Under the pieces are notes generated by a model. That model worked only from the letters and a program-made list of their open reading frames with translations. It made no database searches and was not told the origin of the DNA. Shown in pieces: positions 8,242 to 17,287 of a stretch of 64,000 nt of DNA. Position 1 is the stretch's first letter. Every line of letters starts with the position of its first letter. Source of the DNA: Pseudomonas sp. 8O. GTDB taxonomy: Bacteria; Pseudomonadota; Gammaproteobacteria; Pseudomonadales; Pseudomonadaceae. Made by a program: the position numbers and the translations under genes. The stretch is from contig NZ_LR733263.1 of assembly GCF_902506495.1 (NCBI RefSeq), positions 1 through 64,000 on the forward strand. Reading direction: 5' to 3'.

Positions 8242-8592
8242 TCAGGGCTTGATCCACGTGCCCTGGTATTGGCTGGTGCAGGCCGGCTCCAGGTACAGCG
8301 CGTCGCTGGCCACGCCGTAGTAGTGGATATCCTGCAGGTACAGACCGCTACCGGCGCGCGCGTTCTGACAGACGCCATGGGCGCCCTTGGGGCACTGCTC
8401 GACGAACTCCACCTCGACTGTCTGGCCTTGCAACTGCGGCTGGCAGAAGCCTTCGCGAAACAGGGTGTCGGGGATGTTGCGATTCTCCTGGCAGATCTGC
8501 ACGCTCAGGCGTTCGGCCTGGCTATGCACCACGCAGGCTTCGGCCAGGGCCAGGCCCGGCAGCAGGGAAAACAGCAACAGCCATGCACGCAT
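8242..8592 (-). CDS. Small secreted protein of unknown function
   Basis: A 116-residue predicted exported protein. The ATG at 8592 gives a signal peptide (MRAWLLLFSLLPGLALA, cut about residue 17), so it was preferred to the longer open frame. The mature part of about 99 residues has six cysteines, which suggests disulfide bonds in the periplasm. I do not recognise a family. It is transcribed toward the terminator at 8003-8026 and diverges from the second COG0523 gene, 95 bases away. Confidence 0.7.
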   Translation of the reverse strand: MRAWLLLFSLLPGLALAEACVVHSQAERLSVQICQENRNIPDTLFREGFCQPQLQGQTVEVEFVEQCPKGAHGVCQNARAGSGLYLQDIHYYGVASDALYLEPACTSQYQGTWIKP

Positions 8593-8687
8593 CGTTTCGA
8601 CTCCCGAAAAACTGCCGGCGAATCTAACATGCTGCTTCTTTGCAGTCTTTGCTGGCACTTGCCTGGCGAACCACCGAACATACATTC

Positions 8688-9665
8688 ATGCTCAGTCAAA
8701 TCCCTACCCACCTCATCGCTGGCCCGCTCGGCGCCGGCAAGACCACGCTGATCCGTCACCTGCTGGCGCAGAAACCGGCGGGCGAGCGCTGGGCGGTGCT
8801 GATCAACGAGTTCGGCCAGATCGGCCTGGACGCCGCCTTGCTGGAACGAGGCGACGACGGCATCGCCATGGCCGAAGTGGCCGGTGGTTGCCTGTGCTGC
8901 GTCAACGGCGCGCCGTTTCAGGTCGGCCTCGGGCGCCTGCTGCGCAAAGCGAAGCCCGATCGCCTGCTGATCGAGCCGTCCGGCCTGGGGCATCCGGCGC
9001 AGTTGCTGGCGCAATTGCGTCAGCCGCCCTGGCTCGGCGTGCTGGCCGTGCAGCCGGCGCTGATGGTGCTGGATGCTGCTGCGTTGGCGACAGGTCAACC
9101 GCTGCCTGACGTGCAGCGCCAGGCGTTGGATGCTGCGGGTTTGCTGCTGCTGAACAAGAGTGAGTGTCTGGACGAGGCCACGCGAACGCGGATCGCCGCC
9201 GCATTGCCGACCGTGCCGTTGCACTGGACGGAACAGGGCCAGCTCGACCTGGCCCTGCTACCGGGTCTGGCGGCGCAGGCCTCGCCCATCGAGGTGAGCG
9301 CCGAGTTACCCACAGTTGCATCCAGCATGGCGCAGATCTGGCGCAACGCCGCCGAGCCGATCTGCCAGGTGCAGGACCAGCCCGAAGGCTGGAGCATCGG
9401 CTGGCGCTGGCACCCGAGCCAGCGTTTCGATCTCGCGCAGGTCAGCCAATGGCTGCAGGGCATGAATTGGCGCAGGGCCAAGGCCGTGCTGCACGGCGCC
9501 GAGGGCTGGCGCTCGTTGAATGCCTTGCAGGGGCAAGCGCTGGAGGCCTGGCCAGCGAGCGAATGGCGCAAGGACTCACGGCTGGAACTGATTTTCGAGC
9601 AGGCGCAGAGCCTCGACGCGTTGACGGCCTCGTTCACCGCCTGCCGAATCCCCACGACAGGCTGA
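8688..9665 (+). CDS. Second COG0523 (CobW/YjiA-like) GTPase
   Basis: A 325-residue G3E-family GTPase, shorter than ZigA. Walker A is GPLGAGKTT at 12-20 and the metal motif CLCC lies at 68-71 (GGCLCCVNG). Switch and specificity regions follow (IEPSGLGHP, LNKSE), then a compact CobW_C domain. The ATG at 8688 gives the normal N-terminus; earlier in-frame residues look non-coding. It lies 1 kb from zigA but in its own unit, with no Zur-like box seen in its 95-bp upstream gap. It may serve another metal or another client. Confidence 0.87.
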   Translation: MLSQIPTHLIAGPLGAGKTTLIRHLLAQKPAGERWAVLINEFGQIGLDAALLERGDDGIAMAEVAGGCLCCVNGAPFQVGLGRLLRKAKPDRLLIEPSGLGHPAQLLAQLRQPPWLGVLAVQPALMVLDAAALATGQPLPDVQRQALDAAGLLLLNKSECLDEATRTRIAAALPTVPLHWTEQGQLDLALLPGLAAQASPIEVSAELPTVASSMAQIWRNAAEPICQVQDQPEGWSIGWRWHPSQRFDLAQVSQWLQGMNWRRAKAVLHGAEGWRSLNALQGQALEAWPASEWRKDSRLELIFEQAQSLDALTASFTACRIPTTG

Positions 9666-9703
9666 TAAACTCGCCGCGCTTTCGTCGCTGTGGATAACCC
9701 TGA

Positions 9704-10582
9704 ATGCAACTGCTGCCCTGGTCTCATGACACCTCTGCCGGCTTCACCCTGCGTGGCTGGCATACGCCACCGTCGGGTAAGCCGCTCCTGCATTTCCTGC
9801 ACGGCAATGGCTATTGCGGGCGCGTCTACACACCGATGCTGGCGCTGCTGGCCGAGGACTTCGACCTCTGGCTGTGCGACGTGCAGGGCCATGGTGACAG
9901 CGATCACGGCGGTCGTTTCCATGGCTGGAACCGCAGCGCCGAGCTGGCGGTAGAGGCCTTCGACACCTTGCGTGGGCCGTTCGGCGAAGTACCGCGTTTC
10001 GCCCTTGGCCACAGCTTCGGCGGCGTGCTCACCAGCCTGATCCTGGCGCGCCATCCCGAGTTGTTCCGGCGTGCGGTGCTGCTCGATCCGGTGCTGTTCA
10101 GCCCGGCGATGATCGGCGTGATGGCGCTGTCCGATGTTGTCGGCCTGGCGCAGCGTACCGGCATGGCGAATAAGGCACAGAAACGCCGCCGGCAATGGCC
10201 GGACCGTGCCAGCGCGCACGCTGCGTTGCATGGCCGTGGCATGTTCCGTGGCTGGGATGAGGCGGCGTTCGACGCCTATGTCGAGCATGCGCTGAAGGAC
10301 GTCGAGGGCGGCGTCGAGCTCAAGTGCCGGCCAAGCCGCGAGGCCGATATCTTTGGCTCCTTCCCACGGCGCCTGTGGCCGTCGCTGGCCAAGGTGACGA
10401 CACCGACCGAGGTGATACAGGGCGTGCATACCTATCCCTTCGTCGCCAAATCGGTGGCGCGCTGGTGCGCGAGCAACGCCCATGTGCGCAGTCAGGTGGT
10501 GCCGGGCGGGCACTGCTTCATGCAGGAGCAGCCAGCGGACAGCGCCGAGCGCGTGGCCGATTTCCTGCTGCAGCGCGGCTGA
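9704..10582 (+). CDS. Alpha/beta hydrolase
   Basis: A 292-residue alpha/beta-hydrolase-fold protein. It shows the oxyanion-region HGNGYCG near 33-39, GHGDS at 62-66, the nucleophile elbow GHSFGG with Ser104, and a late PGGHCF that supplies the histidine. No signal peptide is seen, so it is probably cytoplasmic. It follows the COG0523 gene by 38 bases on the same strand and may be co-transcribed. The substrate cannot be told; esters or lipids are common for this group. Confidence 0.87.
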   Translation: MQLLPWSHDTSAGFTLRGWHTPPSGKPLLHFLHGNGYCGRVYTPMLALLAEDFDLWLCDVQGHGDSDHGGRFHGWNRSAELAVEAFDTLRGPFGEVPRFALGHSFGGVLTSLILARHPELFRRAVLLDPVLFSPAMIGVMALSDVVGLAQRTGMANKAQKRRRQWPDRASAHAALHGRGMFRGWDEAAFDAYVEHALKDVEGGVELKCRPSREADIFGSFPRRLWPSLAKVTTPTEVIQGVHTYPFVAKSVARWCASNAHVRSQVVPGGHCFMQEQPADSAERVADFLLQRG

Positions 10583-10599
10583 TAGATCTTTACATCACG

Positions 10600-10650
10600 T
10601 AGGAGCCGGCTTGCCGGCTATCGAGGACACATACGGGCAAGGCCGCGCGC
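10600..10650. repeat. REP-like element (GTAGGAGCCGGC variant)
   Basis: GTAGGAGCCGGCTTGCCGGC at about 10600-10619 forms a small hairpin, followed by a second GC-rich dyad (GCCGCGCGCGGC at about 10641). It lies between the convergent hydrolase and DUF3301 genes. It resembles a divergent family C repeat. Confidence 0.5.
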
Positions 10651-10654
10651 GGCT

Positions 10655-11050
10655 TTACTGCGCCTTGCGTCGCCAGTCTTCCAGGTGGATGACGTTGCCT
10701 GAGTGCTGCACCGCAACTGGCTCGGGTTGCGGCTCCAGCACCGGATGAGGTTCCAGTTCGATGCGGCCGAGATGCGGGCCGAACATGCTGATATGCCCAC
10801 GCAGGCGCTGCTCGCCGGTGACGGTGAACTCGAAATCGTAGAGCCGCGCCAGGCGCCGGTGGCCCTTGGCATCACGCTGGATGGCCAGGCGGCGCAGCGC
10901 CACGGCACCGTCGAGCAGTTCGACATCGAGCTTGGCGCAGTGCTGCTTGGCGAAGCTCAGCGCACGCTCGCGAATGCCGTGGCCGCGCCATAGCCAGGCG
11001 CAGGCAGCGGCGAACAGCATCAGCAGGAAGACATCGAACAGATTGATCAT
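10655..11050 (-). CDS. DUF3301 family membrane-anchored protein
   Basis: A 131-residue protein with one N-terminal hydrophobic segment (about residues 5-20, FDVFLLMLFAAACAWLW), then a charged soluble domain containing LYDFEFTVTGEQRLRGHISM. This matches the DUF3301 family of gammaproteobacteria, function unknown. The start at 11050 is the methionine just before the membrane segment. The gene stands alone between convergent and divergent neighbours. Confidence 0.82.
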   Translation of the reverse strand: MINLFDVFLLMLFAAACAWLWRGHGIRERALSFAKQHCAKLDVELLDGAVALRRLAIQRDAKGHRRLARLYDFEFTVTGEQRLRGHISMFGPHLGRIELEPHPVLEPQPEPVAVQHSGNVIHLEDWRRKAQ

Positions 11051-11172
11051 GGCGACTCCAGACCGGGGACACAAAGCTTAGCTTATCTGCTACCTGTTTC
11101 TCAGCATCGTGGCTTGCCCATGTGTCGGCTCTGCATTAGCGTTCGCTCTCTTCAGATGAAAAGGACGTCACC

Positions 11173-11706
11173 ATGCATTGCCCCGCCTGCCGTACCAGTC
11201 GCCTGCAACCGGCAAAACTCGAAGATGGCCTGCTTGGCCATGGCTGCGCACAGTGCCAAGGCACGCTGGTCAGTCTGCTGCACTATCGCGACTGGGCCGA
11301 GCGCCAGCCAGCACAAGAGACTTCAACCGAGCTGGCCGCTGAGGCCGAAGTGGGCGAAACCAGCCATGCCCTGAGTTGTCCCAAGTGCGCCAAGCTGATG
11401 AGCAAGTTTCAGATCAGCGGCACCCGCGCCAACCGTCTCGACCTATGCGGCACGTGCGACGAAGCCTGGCTGGACAGCGGCGAATGGCAATTGCTCAAGG
11501 CCCTGGAGCTGAGCCAGCGCATGCCGGCTATCTTCACCGAGGCCTGGCAGCGCCAGGTGCGCCAGCAGGCCAGCGAGCAGGCCCGCCGCGAGCGTTTCAG
11601 CCGCATTGCCGGTGAAGAAGCCATCGTCCGCGCCGACGAGATTCGTGCCTGGCTCAAGGATCATCCGCAGCGCCGCGAGCTGCTGTTCTATATCGGTCAC
11701 GATTGA
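11173..11706 (+). CDS. Zinc-ribbon (zf-TFIIB type) protein
   Basis: A 177-residue protein with two four-cysteine zinc ribbons: Cys3, Cys6, Cys25 and Cys28, then Cys69, Cys72, Cys92 and Cys95 (CPKC and CGTC). The C-terminal half is helical and charged. The second ribbon with its CDEAWLDSGE is typical of zf-TFIIB family proteins of unknown role. It lies near the zinc block but has no visible Zur-like box upstream. It may be a zinc-consuming protein and does not belong to the sparing set. Confidence 0.8.
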   Translation: MHCPACRTSRLQPAKLEDGLLGHGCAQCQGTLVSLLHYRDWAERQPAQETSTELAAEAEVGETSHALSCPKCAKLMSKFQISGTRANRLDLCGTCDEAWLDSGEWQLLKALELSQRMPAIFTEAWQRQVRQQASEQARRERFSRIAGEEAIVRADEIRAWLKDHPQRRELLFYIGHD

Positions 11707-11733
11707 GGGGGCGATGCCCTACCCGTTAAGGCC

Positions 11734-12225
11734 CTAGGCCTGCTTCTTTTCGTCGCTCAACGCCTGGTAGCGCTGCTGCAACTCGTCGCGAATCTGCCGG
11801 CGCTGCTTGGCCTGGCGCTGACGGCGCAGGCCGTCGGCGGTGTCCGGTTGCAGTGCCGGGATCGGTGCCGGGCGGCCATGAGCATCGACTGCGACCATGG
11901 TGAAGAAGCAGCTGTTGGTGTGGCGCACCGAGCGCTCGCGAATGTTCTCGGTGATCACCTTGATGCCGATCTCCATCGACGTGCGGCCGGTGTGGTTGAC
12001 CGAGGCGAGGAAGGTGACCAGCTCACCGACATGCACCGGTTCGCGGAACATCACCTGGTCTACCGACAGGGTCACCACGTAGCAGCCGGCATAGCGGCTG
12101 GCACAGGCGTAGGCGACCTCGTCGAGGTACTTGAGCAGGGTGCCACCGTGGACATTTCCGGAGAAATTGGCCATATCCGGGGTCATCAGTACGGTCATCG
12201 TCAGTTGCGCGGTTCCGGCTTCCAT
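11734..12225 (-). CDS. Acyl-CoA thioesterase (hot-dog fold, YciA-like)
   Basis: A 163-residue hot-dog-fold acyl-CoA thioesterase. The family motif NVHGGTLLKYLDEVAY at 24-39 includes the catalytic-region Asp35. A second conserved run (VTFLASVNHTGRTSMEIGIKV) follows. The C-terminal 45 residues are basic and helical. Cytoplasmic hydrolysis of acyl-CoA is expected; chain length is unknown. It diverges from the secreted-protein gene at 12318. Confidence 0.88.
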   Translation of the reverse strand: MEAGTAQLTMTVLMTPDMANFSGNVHGGTLLKYLDEVAYACASRYAGCYVVTLSVDQVMFREPVHVGELVTFLASVNHTGRTSMEIGIKVITENIRERSVRHTNSCFFTMVAVDAHGRPAPIPALQPDTADGLRRQRQAKQRRQIRDELQQRYQALSDEKKQA

Positions 12226-12317
12226 CGTTGCTCCGAGTACGTGTGGGGCTTATGAGAGTAAGGCCTGCTGGCGTTGGGGATGCAAGATACACACTCACTA
12301 CTGCAAGGATGTCATCC

Positions 12318-13028
12318 ATGCCGATCCGCTCGAAATTTCTGCCTCTACCGCTGCTGTTGGGGCTGGCCGGTTCCGTGCAGGCGACCGAAGAATGCGCCAC
12401 GGTGGTGCAGTGCAACCAGGTCGGCAGCGTCGCTTACCAGGACGGTCGCCATGAGCAGGCCATCGAAGCGTTCGAACGTCAGTTACGACGCGTCGAGAAC
12501 GGCGACACGGCACAGTTGGAGCTGGCGCTGAACAATCTCATCCTTGCCAACCTGCGCGCCGGTCAGGCGGGTATGGCGCGCGCCTGGCTGGGCGTGGCGC
12601 TGGATAACAACCTAAGCGGTTCCTCGACCCGCCTGCACCTGCGCAAGGTAGCCGAGGCACTGGATTATCCGGTGCTGAGCGCCAGCCCCGTGGGCCGCTA
12701 CCTGCGCTATGGCGGCCAGGCGGTGTGGAGCGAGCTGCAGATCAGCGAGGACGGCAATGGCGGTTATCACGCCAGTTTCTCGCCCGTGCGCGCCGGTGCC
12801 CGGGTCGAGGAATACGGCCCGGCCGCCATCGGCGAGCTGGATGGCAAGCTGGTCGGCGACGGCGTGCAGATGCGCCTGGAGGATGCTGGCCTGGGCAGCG
12901 ATTGCGCGGTGCAGCTGTTGCGCGAGGGCATCGAGTTGCGCGTGCAGGAGGTGTTCGCCGATGGCTGCCAGGACTACGGCGGCATGGGTATCAGTGTGGC
13001 TGGCGAGTACATCAAGGTGAGCCGATGA
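12318..13028 (+). CDS. Secreted protein of unknown function, first of two-gene unit
   Basis: A 236-residue exported protein that I do not recognise. ATG at 12318 has AAGGA 8 bases before it and opens a signal peptide ending about VQATEE. Residues 30-110 are helical, with a tetratricopeptide-like feel (NQVGSVAYQDGRHEQAIEAFERQ). The second half is beta-rich with YHASFSPVRAGARVEEYG. Cysteines near the mature start and at the C-terminus could form disulfides. Its stop overlaps the next ATG (ATGA), so the two genes are coupled. No neighbour suggests a pathway. Confidence 0.75.
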   Translation: MPIRSKFLPLPLLLGLAGSVQATEECATVVQCNQVGSVAYQDGRHEQAIEAFERQLRRVENGDTAQLELALNNLILANLRAGQAGMARAWLGVALDNNLSGSSTRLHLRKVAEALDYPVLSASPVGRYLRYGGQAVWSELQISEDGNGGYHASFSPVRAGARVEEYGPAAIGELDGKLVGDGVQMRLEDAGLGSDCAVQLLREGIELRVQEVFADGCQDYGGMGISVAGEYIKVSR

Positions 13029-14275
13029 TGCGCACAGGGATCGTTGCGCTGCTCGTGGGCCTGCCCGTGCTGCTGGTCGCTGGCGGCTATGCCTGGATGC
13101 GGGATGAACCGCTGAGTGCCGACGCTCGAGCCTGGCTGGAGCAGGCACAGGTGGATGAGGGGCAGAGTCGTGCCTATGTGTTTCTCAATGGTCTGGATGC
13201 TGACCCTGGGCAGTCGCCGGAGGCACTGGGTGCCGAGCGGCTGCAAGCCTATCGCGCCTGGCGCAGCAGCCACGGCCCGATGAATGAGGGCTTTACAGAG
13301 CCAGTGGTGGCCACGTTGGCTTTACCGCAGGGACCTTTGTTCTGTGCGGTAGAGAAAGATGGCTGTCTGACCACGCTGCTGAGTGGGGTGTCTGGCTGGG
13401 TCGAGACGGATGAGCAGCGTCTTCTGCGCGAGCGCTACTGGCAGTTTCTCCAGCTCGATGACTACCGCAATCTTCTGGAGGCCAGCATCATTGCCCCGTT
13501 GCCGCCGCACCGTTACCTCGTGAGTGGCCAGCAGCTGCTGACTCTGCAACTGCTCAAGGTGGCTCAGGAGGGCGAAGGTGAGCAGGTTCGGGCGCGTCTC
13601 GATGAGGAGCTGCACCTGCTGCGAGGGCAGCTGCACCGCGCTGATACGCTGATCGCGAAGATGATTCTGGCGCGTATGGTCGAGCGCAACATGTTCTGGC
13701 AGGCCGTGCTCTATCGTAAGGGGTTGATGCCGGTGCCGAGCAGTGTGCCTGCTTTCGATGACGCTGAGCGCAGCCTGTTGATGCCGCTGCAGCATGAGTT
13801 TCAGGGGATGGCGTTACTTTTCGAGGCGCTGCCCAAGGCGCAGAGCAGCTTGGGGGAGTGGCTGATGCTGCGGTGGGGCCTGCGTCCACAGATGAGCACC
13901 AATGCCAGCTTGACGTTCTATCAGCCGACGGCCGAGCTGTCGCGGCGCTCACCTGAAGTGTTTGTCGGGGAGCTGCAGCAGTTGCCCGCTGCCCAGTGGC
14001 AACGCAGCTGGCGCAACCCAATGGGTAACGTGTTGCTTGAAATTGGGGCGCCTGACTATCGCCGCTATGCGGTACGACTACAGGACCTCGAAGCCTATCG
14101 TCGCCTGCTGCAGGGGCTGTCCCAACTGCCTCAAGGTACGCCAAGTGCCGAACAGTTGCGCGCCTTCGACAACCCCTACTTTCCGGGGCAGCCAGCACAG
14201 CTCGATGAGCAGGGCCGGCTGTGTTTTGCCGGTCCCATGCTGGAGGATGACGGCGCGCGCTGCCTGCTGCTGTGA
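13025..14275 (+). CDS. Membrane-anchored protein of unknown function, second of two-gene unit
   Basis: A 416-residue protein whose N-terminus is one hydrophobic helix (about residues 4-24, TGIVALLVGLPVLLVAGGYAW), probably an uncleaved anchor with the rest in the periplasm. The remainder is helical with many Leu, Glu and Gln and few conserved-looking motifs. The ending has a cysteine pair (LCFAGP and ARCLLL). It overlaps the upstream secreted-protein gene by four bases and probably works with it. Base composition matches the surroundings, so recent transfer is not suggested. Function unknown. Confidence 0.72.
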   Translation: MMRTGIVALLVGLPVLLVAGGYAWMRDEPLSADARAWLEQAQVDEGQSRAYVFLNGLDADPGQSPEALGAERLQAYRAWRSSHGPMNEGFTEPVVATLALPQGPLFCAVEKDGCLTTLLSGVSGWVETDEQRLLRERYWQFLQLDDYRNLLEASIIAPLPPHRYLVSGQQLLTLQLLKVAQEGEGEQVRARLDEELHLLRGQLHRADTLIAKMILARMVERNMFWQAVLYRKGLMPVPSSVPAFDDAERSLLMPLQHEFQGMALLFEALPKAQSSLGEWLMLRWGLRPQMSTNASLTFYQPTAELSRRSPEVFVGELQQLPAAQWQRSWRNPMGNVLLEIGAPDYRRYAVRLQDLEAYRRLLQGLSQLPQGTPSAEQLRAFDNPYFPGQPAQLDEQGRLCFAGPMLEDDGARCLLL

Positions 14276-14308
14276 GCTGGGCGTAGGGTTTTCATCCATC
14301 TGGCCGAC

Positions 14309-15676
14309 TCAGGCGTGACTCAGATACCAGCGCCAGTCCTGCTCGCCTACTTCGCCCATGAACTGGCGGAACTCGGCCCACTTGATCGCCAGGAACACCT
14401 TGAGGAAATCCTCGCCCAGCGCTCCGCGCGCCCAGCTCGAACCTTCCAGGTTGCGCAGTGCGGTGAGCCAGTCCGTGGGCAGAGTTTCGCGGGCCTGTTC
14501 GTAGCCGTTACCGACGATGGCCGCGCCTGGGTCGATCTGCTCACGGATACCCTTGTGGATACCGGCAAGGATCGCCGCCGCCGCCAGATAGGGATTGGCG
14601 TCGGCGCCGCAGATGCGGTGCTCGACATGGCGGCTTTTGGCCGGCCCGCCTGGCACGCGGAAGGACACGGTGCGGTTGTTCACTCCCCAGCTCTTGGCCA
14701 GCGGCGCGTAGCTGTTGGCCTGGAAGCGGCGGAAGGAGTTGGCGTTGGGGCAGAAGATCGCCAGGGCGTCGTCGAGCGTGGCCATCATGCCGCCGATGGC
14801 GTGACGCAGCAGCGGTGTGCCTTGTGGGTCTTCGCTGGCCATCAGGTTGTTGCCGTGCTCATCTGCCAGGCTGACGTGCATGTGCATGCCGCTGCCGGCC
14901 AGATCACCGAACGGCTTGGCCATGAAGCAGGCCTGCAGTCCATGTTTATTAGCCACACCCTTGACCAGACGCTTGTAGCGCACGCCTTCGTCTACCGCCT
15001 GAAGGGCATCGAAGCGGTGCTCCAGAGTCAGCTCGAGTTGGCCGGGGGCGTATTCGGAGATCGCCGTACGCACCGGCAGACCCTGCGCTTCACAGGCGGC
15101 GTAGAGGTCGTCGATGAAGGGTTGCATCTGCTCCAGCTCGTACACGCCGTAAACCTGCGGCGCCTGCGGGCGCACGCCGTTCATCTGCATGGCAGGCTGC
15201 GGGCGACCGTTGGCGTCGCGCTGCTTGTCCAGCAGGTAGAACTCCAGTTCCACCGCCATCACCGGGTGATAGCCGTCGGCCTTGAGCGCGTCGATGGTGC
15301 GCGCCAGCACATGGCGCGGATCGCCCGGCGTGGCCGGCATGCCCTCAGTCGGATGCATGCTCACCTGCAATTGGCCGGTGGGGACCGCGCGCCAGGGTTG
15401 CAGGGTCAGACTGCCGGGCAGTGGGTAGGTCCAGCAGTCGGCGTCGGCCACTTCCCAGACCAGGCCGCTTGCCTCGACGTCCTCGCCCTGGATGGTCAGC
15501 GAGAGGATCGAGCTGGGCAGTGGCCGGCCGTTCTCGTAGATGGCCAGCAGCTCGTCGCGGTGCAGCAGCTTGCCGCGCGGGATGCCGTTGGCGTCAATCA
15601 GCATCAGCTCGATGCTGCGAACTTCTGGGTGCTTGGCGAGGAAGTCGCGGGCTTCCTGGGGATGGGCGAATTGCAT
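14309..15676 (-). CDS. Glutamine synthetase family protein (glutamylpolyamine synthetase type)
   Basis: A 455-residue relative of glutamine synthetase of the PuuA/SpuI/PauA group, which joins glutamate to polyamines or other amines with ATP as the first step of their breakdown. Catalytic landmarks are MAVELEFYLL near 158, GSGMHMHVSLAD near 260, NRTVSFRVPGG and the RxEHRICGADANPY-like run. The ATG at 15676 gives the normal N-terminus. A class III aminotransferase follows upstream on the same strand, with a GntR regulator divergent from it. This set matches amine-catabolism loci; the exact amine is not known. Confidence 0.85.
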   Translation of the reverse strand: MQFAHPQEARDFLAKHPEVRSIELMLIDANGIPRGKLLHRDELLAIYENGRPLPSSILSLTIQGEDVEASGLVWEVADADCWTYPLPGSLTLQPWRAVPTGQLQVSMHPTEGMPATPGDPRHVLARTIDALKADGYHPVMAVELEFYLLDKQRDANGRPQPAMQMNGVRPQAPQVYGVYELEQMQPFIDDLYAACEAQGLPVRTAISEYAPGQLELTLEHRFDALQAVDEGVRYKRLVKGVANKHGLQACFMAKPFGDLAGSGMHMHVSLADEHGNNLMASEDPQGTPLLRHAIGGMMATLDDALAIFCPNANSFRRFQANSYAPLAKSWGVNNRTVSFRVPGGPAKSRHVEHRICGADANPYLAAAAILAGIHKGIREQIDPGAAIVGNGYEQARETLPTDWLTALRNLEGSSWARGALGEDFLKVFLAIKWAEFRQFMGEVGEQDWRWYLSHA

Positions 15677-15697
15677 GGTGGTGTCCTTGCTTTTCTT

Positions 15698-15854
15698 CCC
15701 CTCTCCCTTTGGGAGAGGGGCTAGGGGTGAGGGAAGACCCTCATCCGCTTTCTGATGATGCCCACGCTCTGCGTGGGAACCACTCCGGGGACGCTCTGCG
15801 TCCCTTGCGACGCGGAGCGTCGCTGCCTGCGCTCCCACGCCGGAGCGTGGGAGC
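15698..15854. repeat. Array of five hairpins between aminotransferase and synthetase genes
   Basis: Five perfect inverted repeats lie almost end to end: CCCCTCTCCC/GGGAGAGGGG (15698-15720), CCCACGC/GCGTGGG (15761-15777), GGGACGC/GCGTCCC (15788-15804), GCGACGC/GCGTCGC (15807-15823) and GCTCCCACGC/GCGTGGGAGC (15831-15854). The last four are variants of one unit. They fill the 183-bp gap between two genes on the same strand and could stabilise or separate their messages. Confidence 0.8.
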
Positions 15855-15859
15855 AATCT

Positions 15860-17254
15860 TCAGAGCCTGGCGCCGGGGATGGCCAGTAGCTCGGTGAGCG
15901 CCGCATCGAGCATGGCGATCAATTTGTCCACATCGGCCTCGGTGGTGCTCGGGCAGCACAGGGTCATGTTGTGGAAGGGCGTGATCAGGATGCCGCAGTT
16001 GATCAGGTACAGGTGCAGGGCCATCTGCAACTCGTCATGGAACGCCGCTTCGGCCTCTGCGCCAGTACGCGGCGGCGCGGCGCAGAACTGGAATTCGCAG
16101 CGTGCGCCCAGTTCGGTCACCGACCAGTTCAGGTCATGCTTGTCGATCAACTGGCGGAAGCCATCGGCCAGGCGAGCCGCCAGCGGCAGCATGTGGTCGT
16201 AGGCGGCCTGGGTCATCACCTGTTCCAGGTTGGCGCGCATGCAGTGCATGGCCAGGGCATTGGCCGACAGGGTGGTGCCCATGCCGCTGTGGCCGTGACC
16301 ATGGCTTTCTTCGCTGGCGCGCTGGCGCGCCTGGGTCATGGCTTCGGCCATCGCTGCGCTGCAACCGAAGATGCCGCACGGCACGCCACCGGCGATAGGT
16401 TTGCCGACCACGAAGAAGTCCGGGTCGAGGCCCCACAAGCGCGTGCAGCCGCCGATATCGGTGGAGATGGTGTGGGTTTCGTCGATGATCAGCAGGCTGC
16501 CGTACTTGCGCGTCAGCTCGCGGCACTTTTGCATGAAGCCTGGATCGGGCAGGACCATGCCGATGTTGGTCATCGCCGGCTCGCACAGCAGGGCGCAGAC
16601 GTCGCCCTGAGCCAGCGCCGCTTCCAGGGCTTCGACATCGTTGAAGGGAATGGCGCGGCTGTGCTCGGTCAGGTCATAGGCCTGGCCGACCAGGCCTGAA
16701 CGGTGCACGGTCTGGCCATCGCGATGGCGCACCATCACGTCGTCGACGGTGCCGTGGTAGCAGCCGTCGAACACCAGCAGGGTCTTGCGCCCGGTGATGG
16801 CGCGCGCCCAGCGCAGCACGTAGCGGTTGGAATCGGTGGCGGTGGCGGTCACCTGCCAGTAGGGCAGGCCGAAGCGCTGGGCCAGCAGCTCGCCGCAAAC
16901 CACGGCGTCCTCGCCGGGCAGCATGGTGGTCAGGCCGTTGTTCGCTTGCTCGGCGAGGGCGCGGGCTACTGGATCTGGCGAATGGCCAAACATGGTGCCG
17001 GTGTCGCCCAGGCAGAAGTCGATGTACTCATGACCGTCCACGTCGAAGAAGCGCGCACCCTTGGCGCGCTCGACGAACAGCGGCACCGGCGTTGACCAGT
17101 CGGCCATCCAGTGCATCGGTACGCCGCCATACAGCGAGTGGCGGGCACGTTCGGCCAGGGCCACGGACTTCGGATTGCGCGACAGGAACAGTTCGCGCTC
17201 GGCAGCGACGAAGCGGTCAACGGCGATTGGGCTGATACCACTGGCGGTGGTCAT
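15860..17254 (-). CDS. Class III aminotransferase (PLP-dependent)
   Basis: A 464-residue fold-type I aminotransferase, close in style to glutamate-1-semialdehyde aminomutase. It shows YIDFCLGDTGTMFGH near 69-83, the cofactor Asp in IIDETHTI, and the Schiff-base lysine region VVGKPIAGGVPCGIFG near 275-290. The ATG at 17254 has a GAGG about 10 bases before it and gives the normal N-terminus. It lies upstream of the glutamine synthetase relative and diverges from the GntR gene. The expected role is transamination of an amine or its glutamylated form. Confidence 0.87.
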   Translation of the reverse strand: MTTASGISPIAVDRFVAAERELFLSRNPKSVALAERARHSLYGGVPMHWMADWSTPVPLFVERAKGARFFDVDGHEYIDFCLGDTGTMFGHSPDPVARALAEQANNGLTTMLPGEDAVVCGELLAQRFGLPYWQVTATATDSNRYVLRWARAITGRKTLLVFDGCYHGTVDDVMVRHRDGQTVHRSGLVGQAYDLTEHSRAIPFNDVEALEAALAQGDVCALLCEPAMTNIGMVLPDPGFMQKCRELTRKYGSLLIIDETHTISTDIGGCTRLWGLDPDFFVVGKPIAGGVPCGIFGCSAAMAEAMTQARQRASEESHGHGHSGMGTTLSANALAMHCMRANLEQVMTQAAYDHMLPLAARLADGFRQLIDKHDLNWSVTELGARCEFQFCAAPPRTGAEAEAAFHDELQMALHLYLINCGILITPFHNMTLCCPSTTEADVDKLIAMLDAALTELLAIPGARL

Positions 17255-17287
17255 GGGGCATACCTCGATTGAATGCTGCACGCATGA

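Noticed and set aside
11173-11706. Zinc-ribbon gene as a member of the Zur-controlled set
   Set aside because: It is about 5 kb from the Zur-like box, in a separate unit with no GTTAT-type dyad upstream, and would consume zinc.
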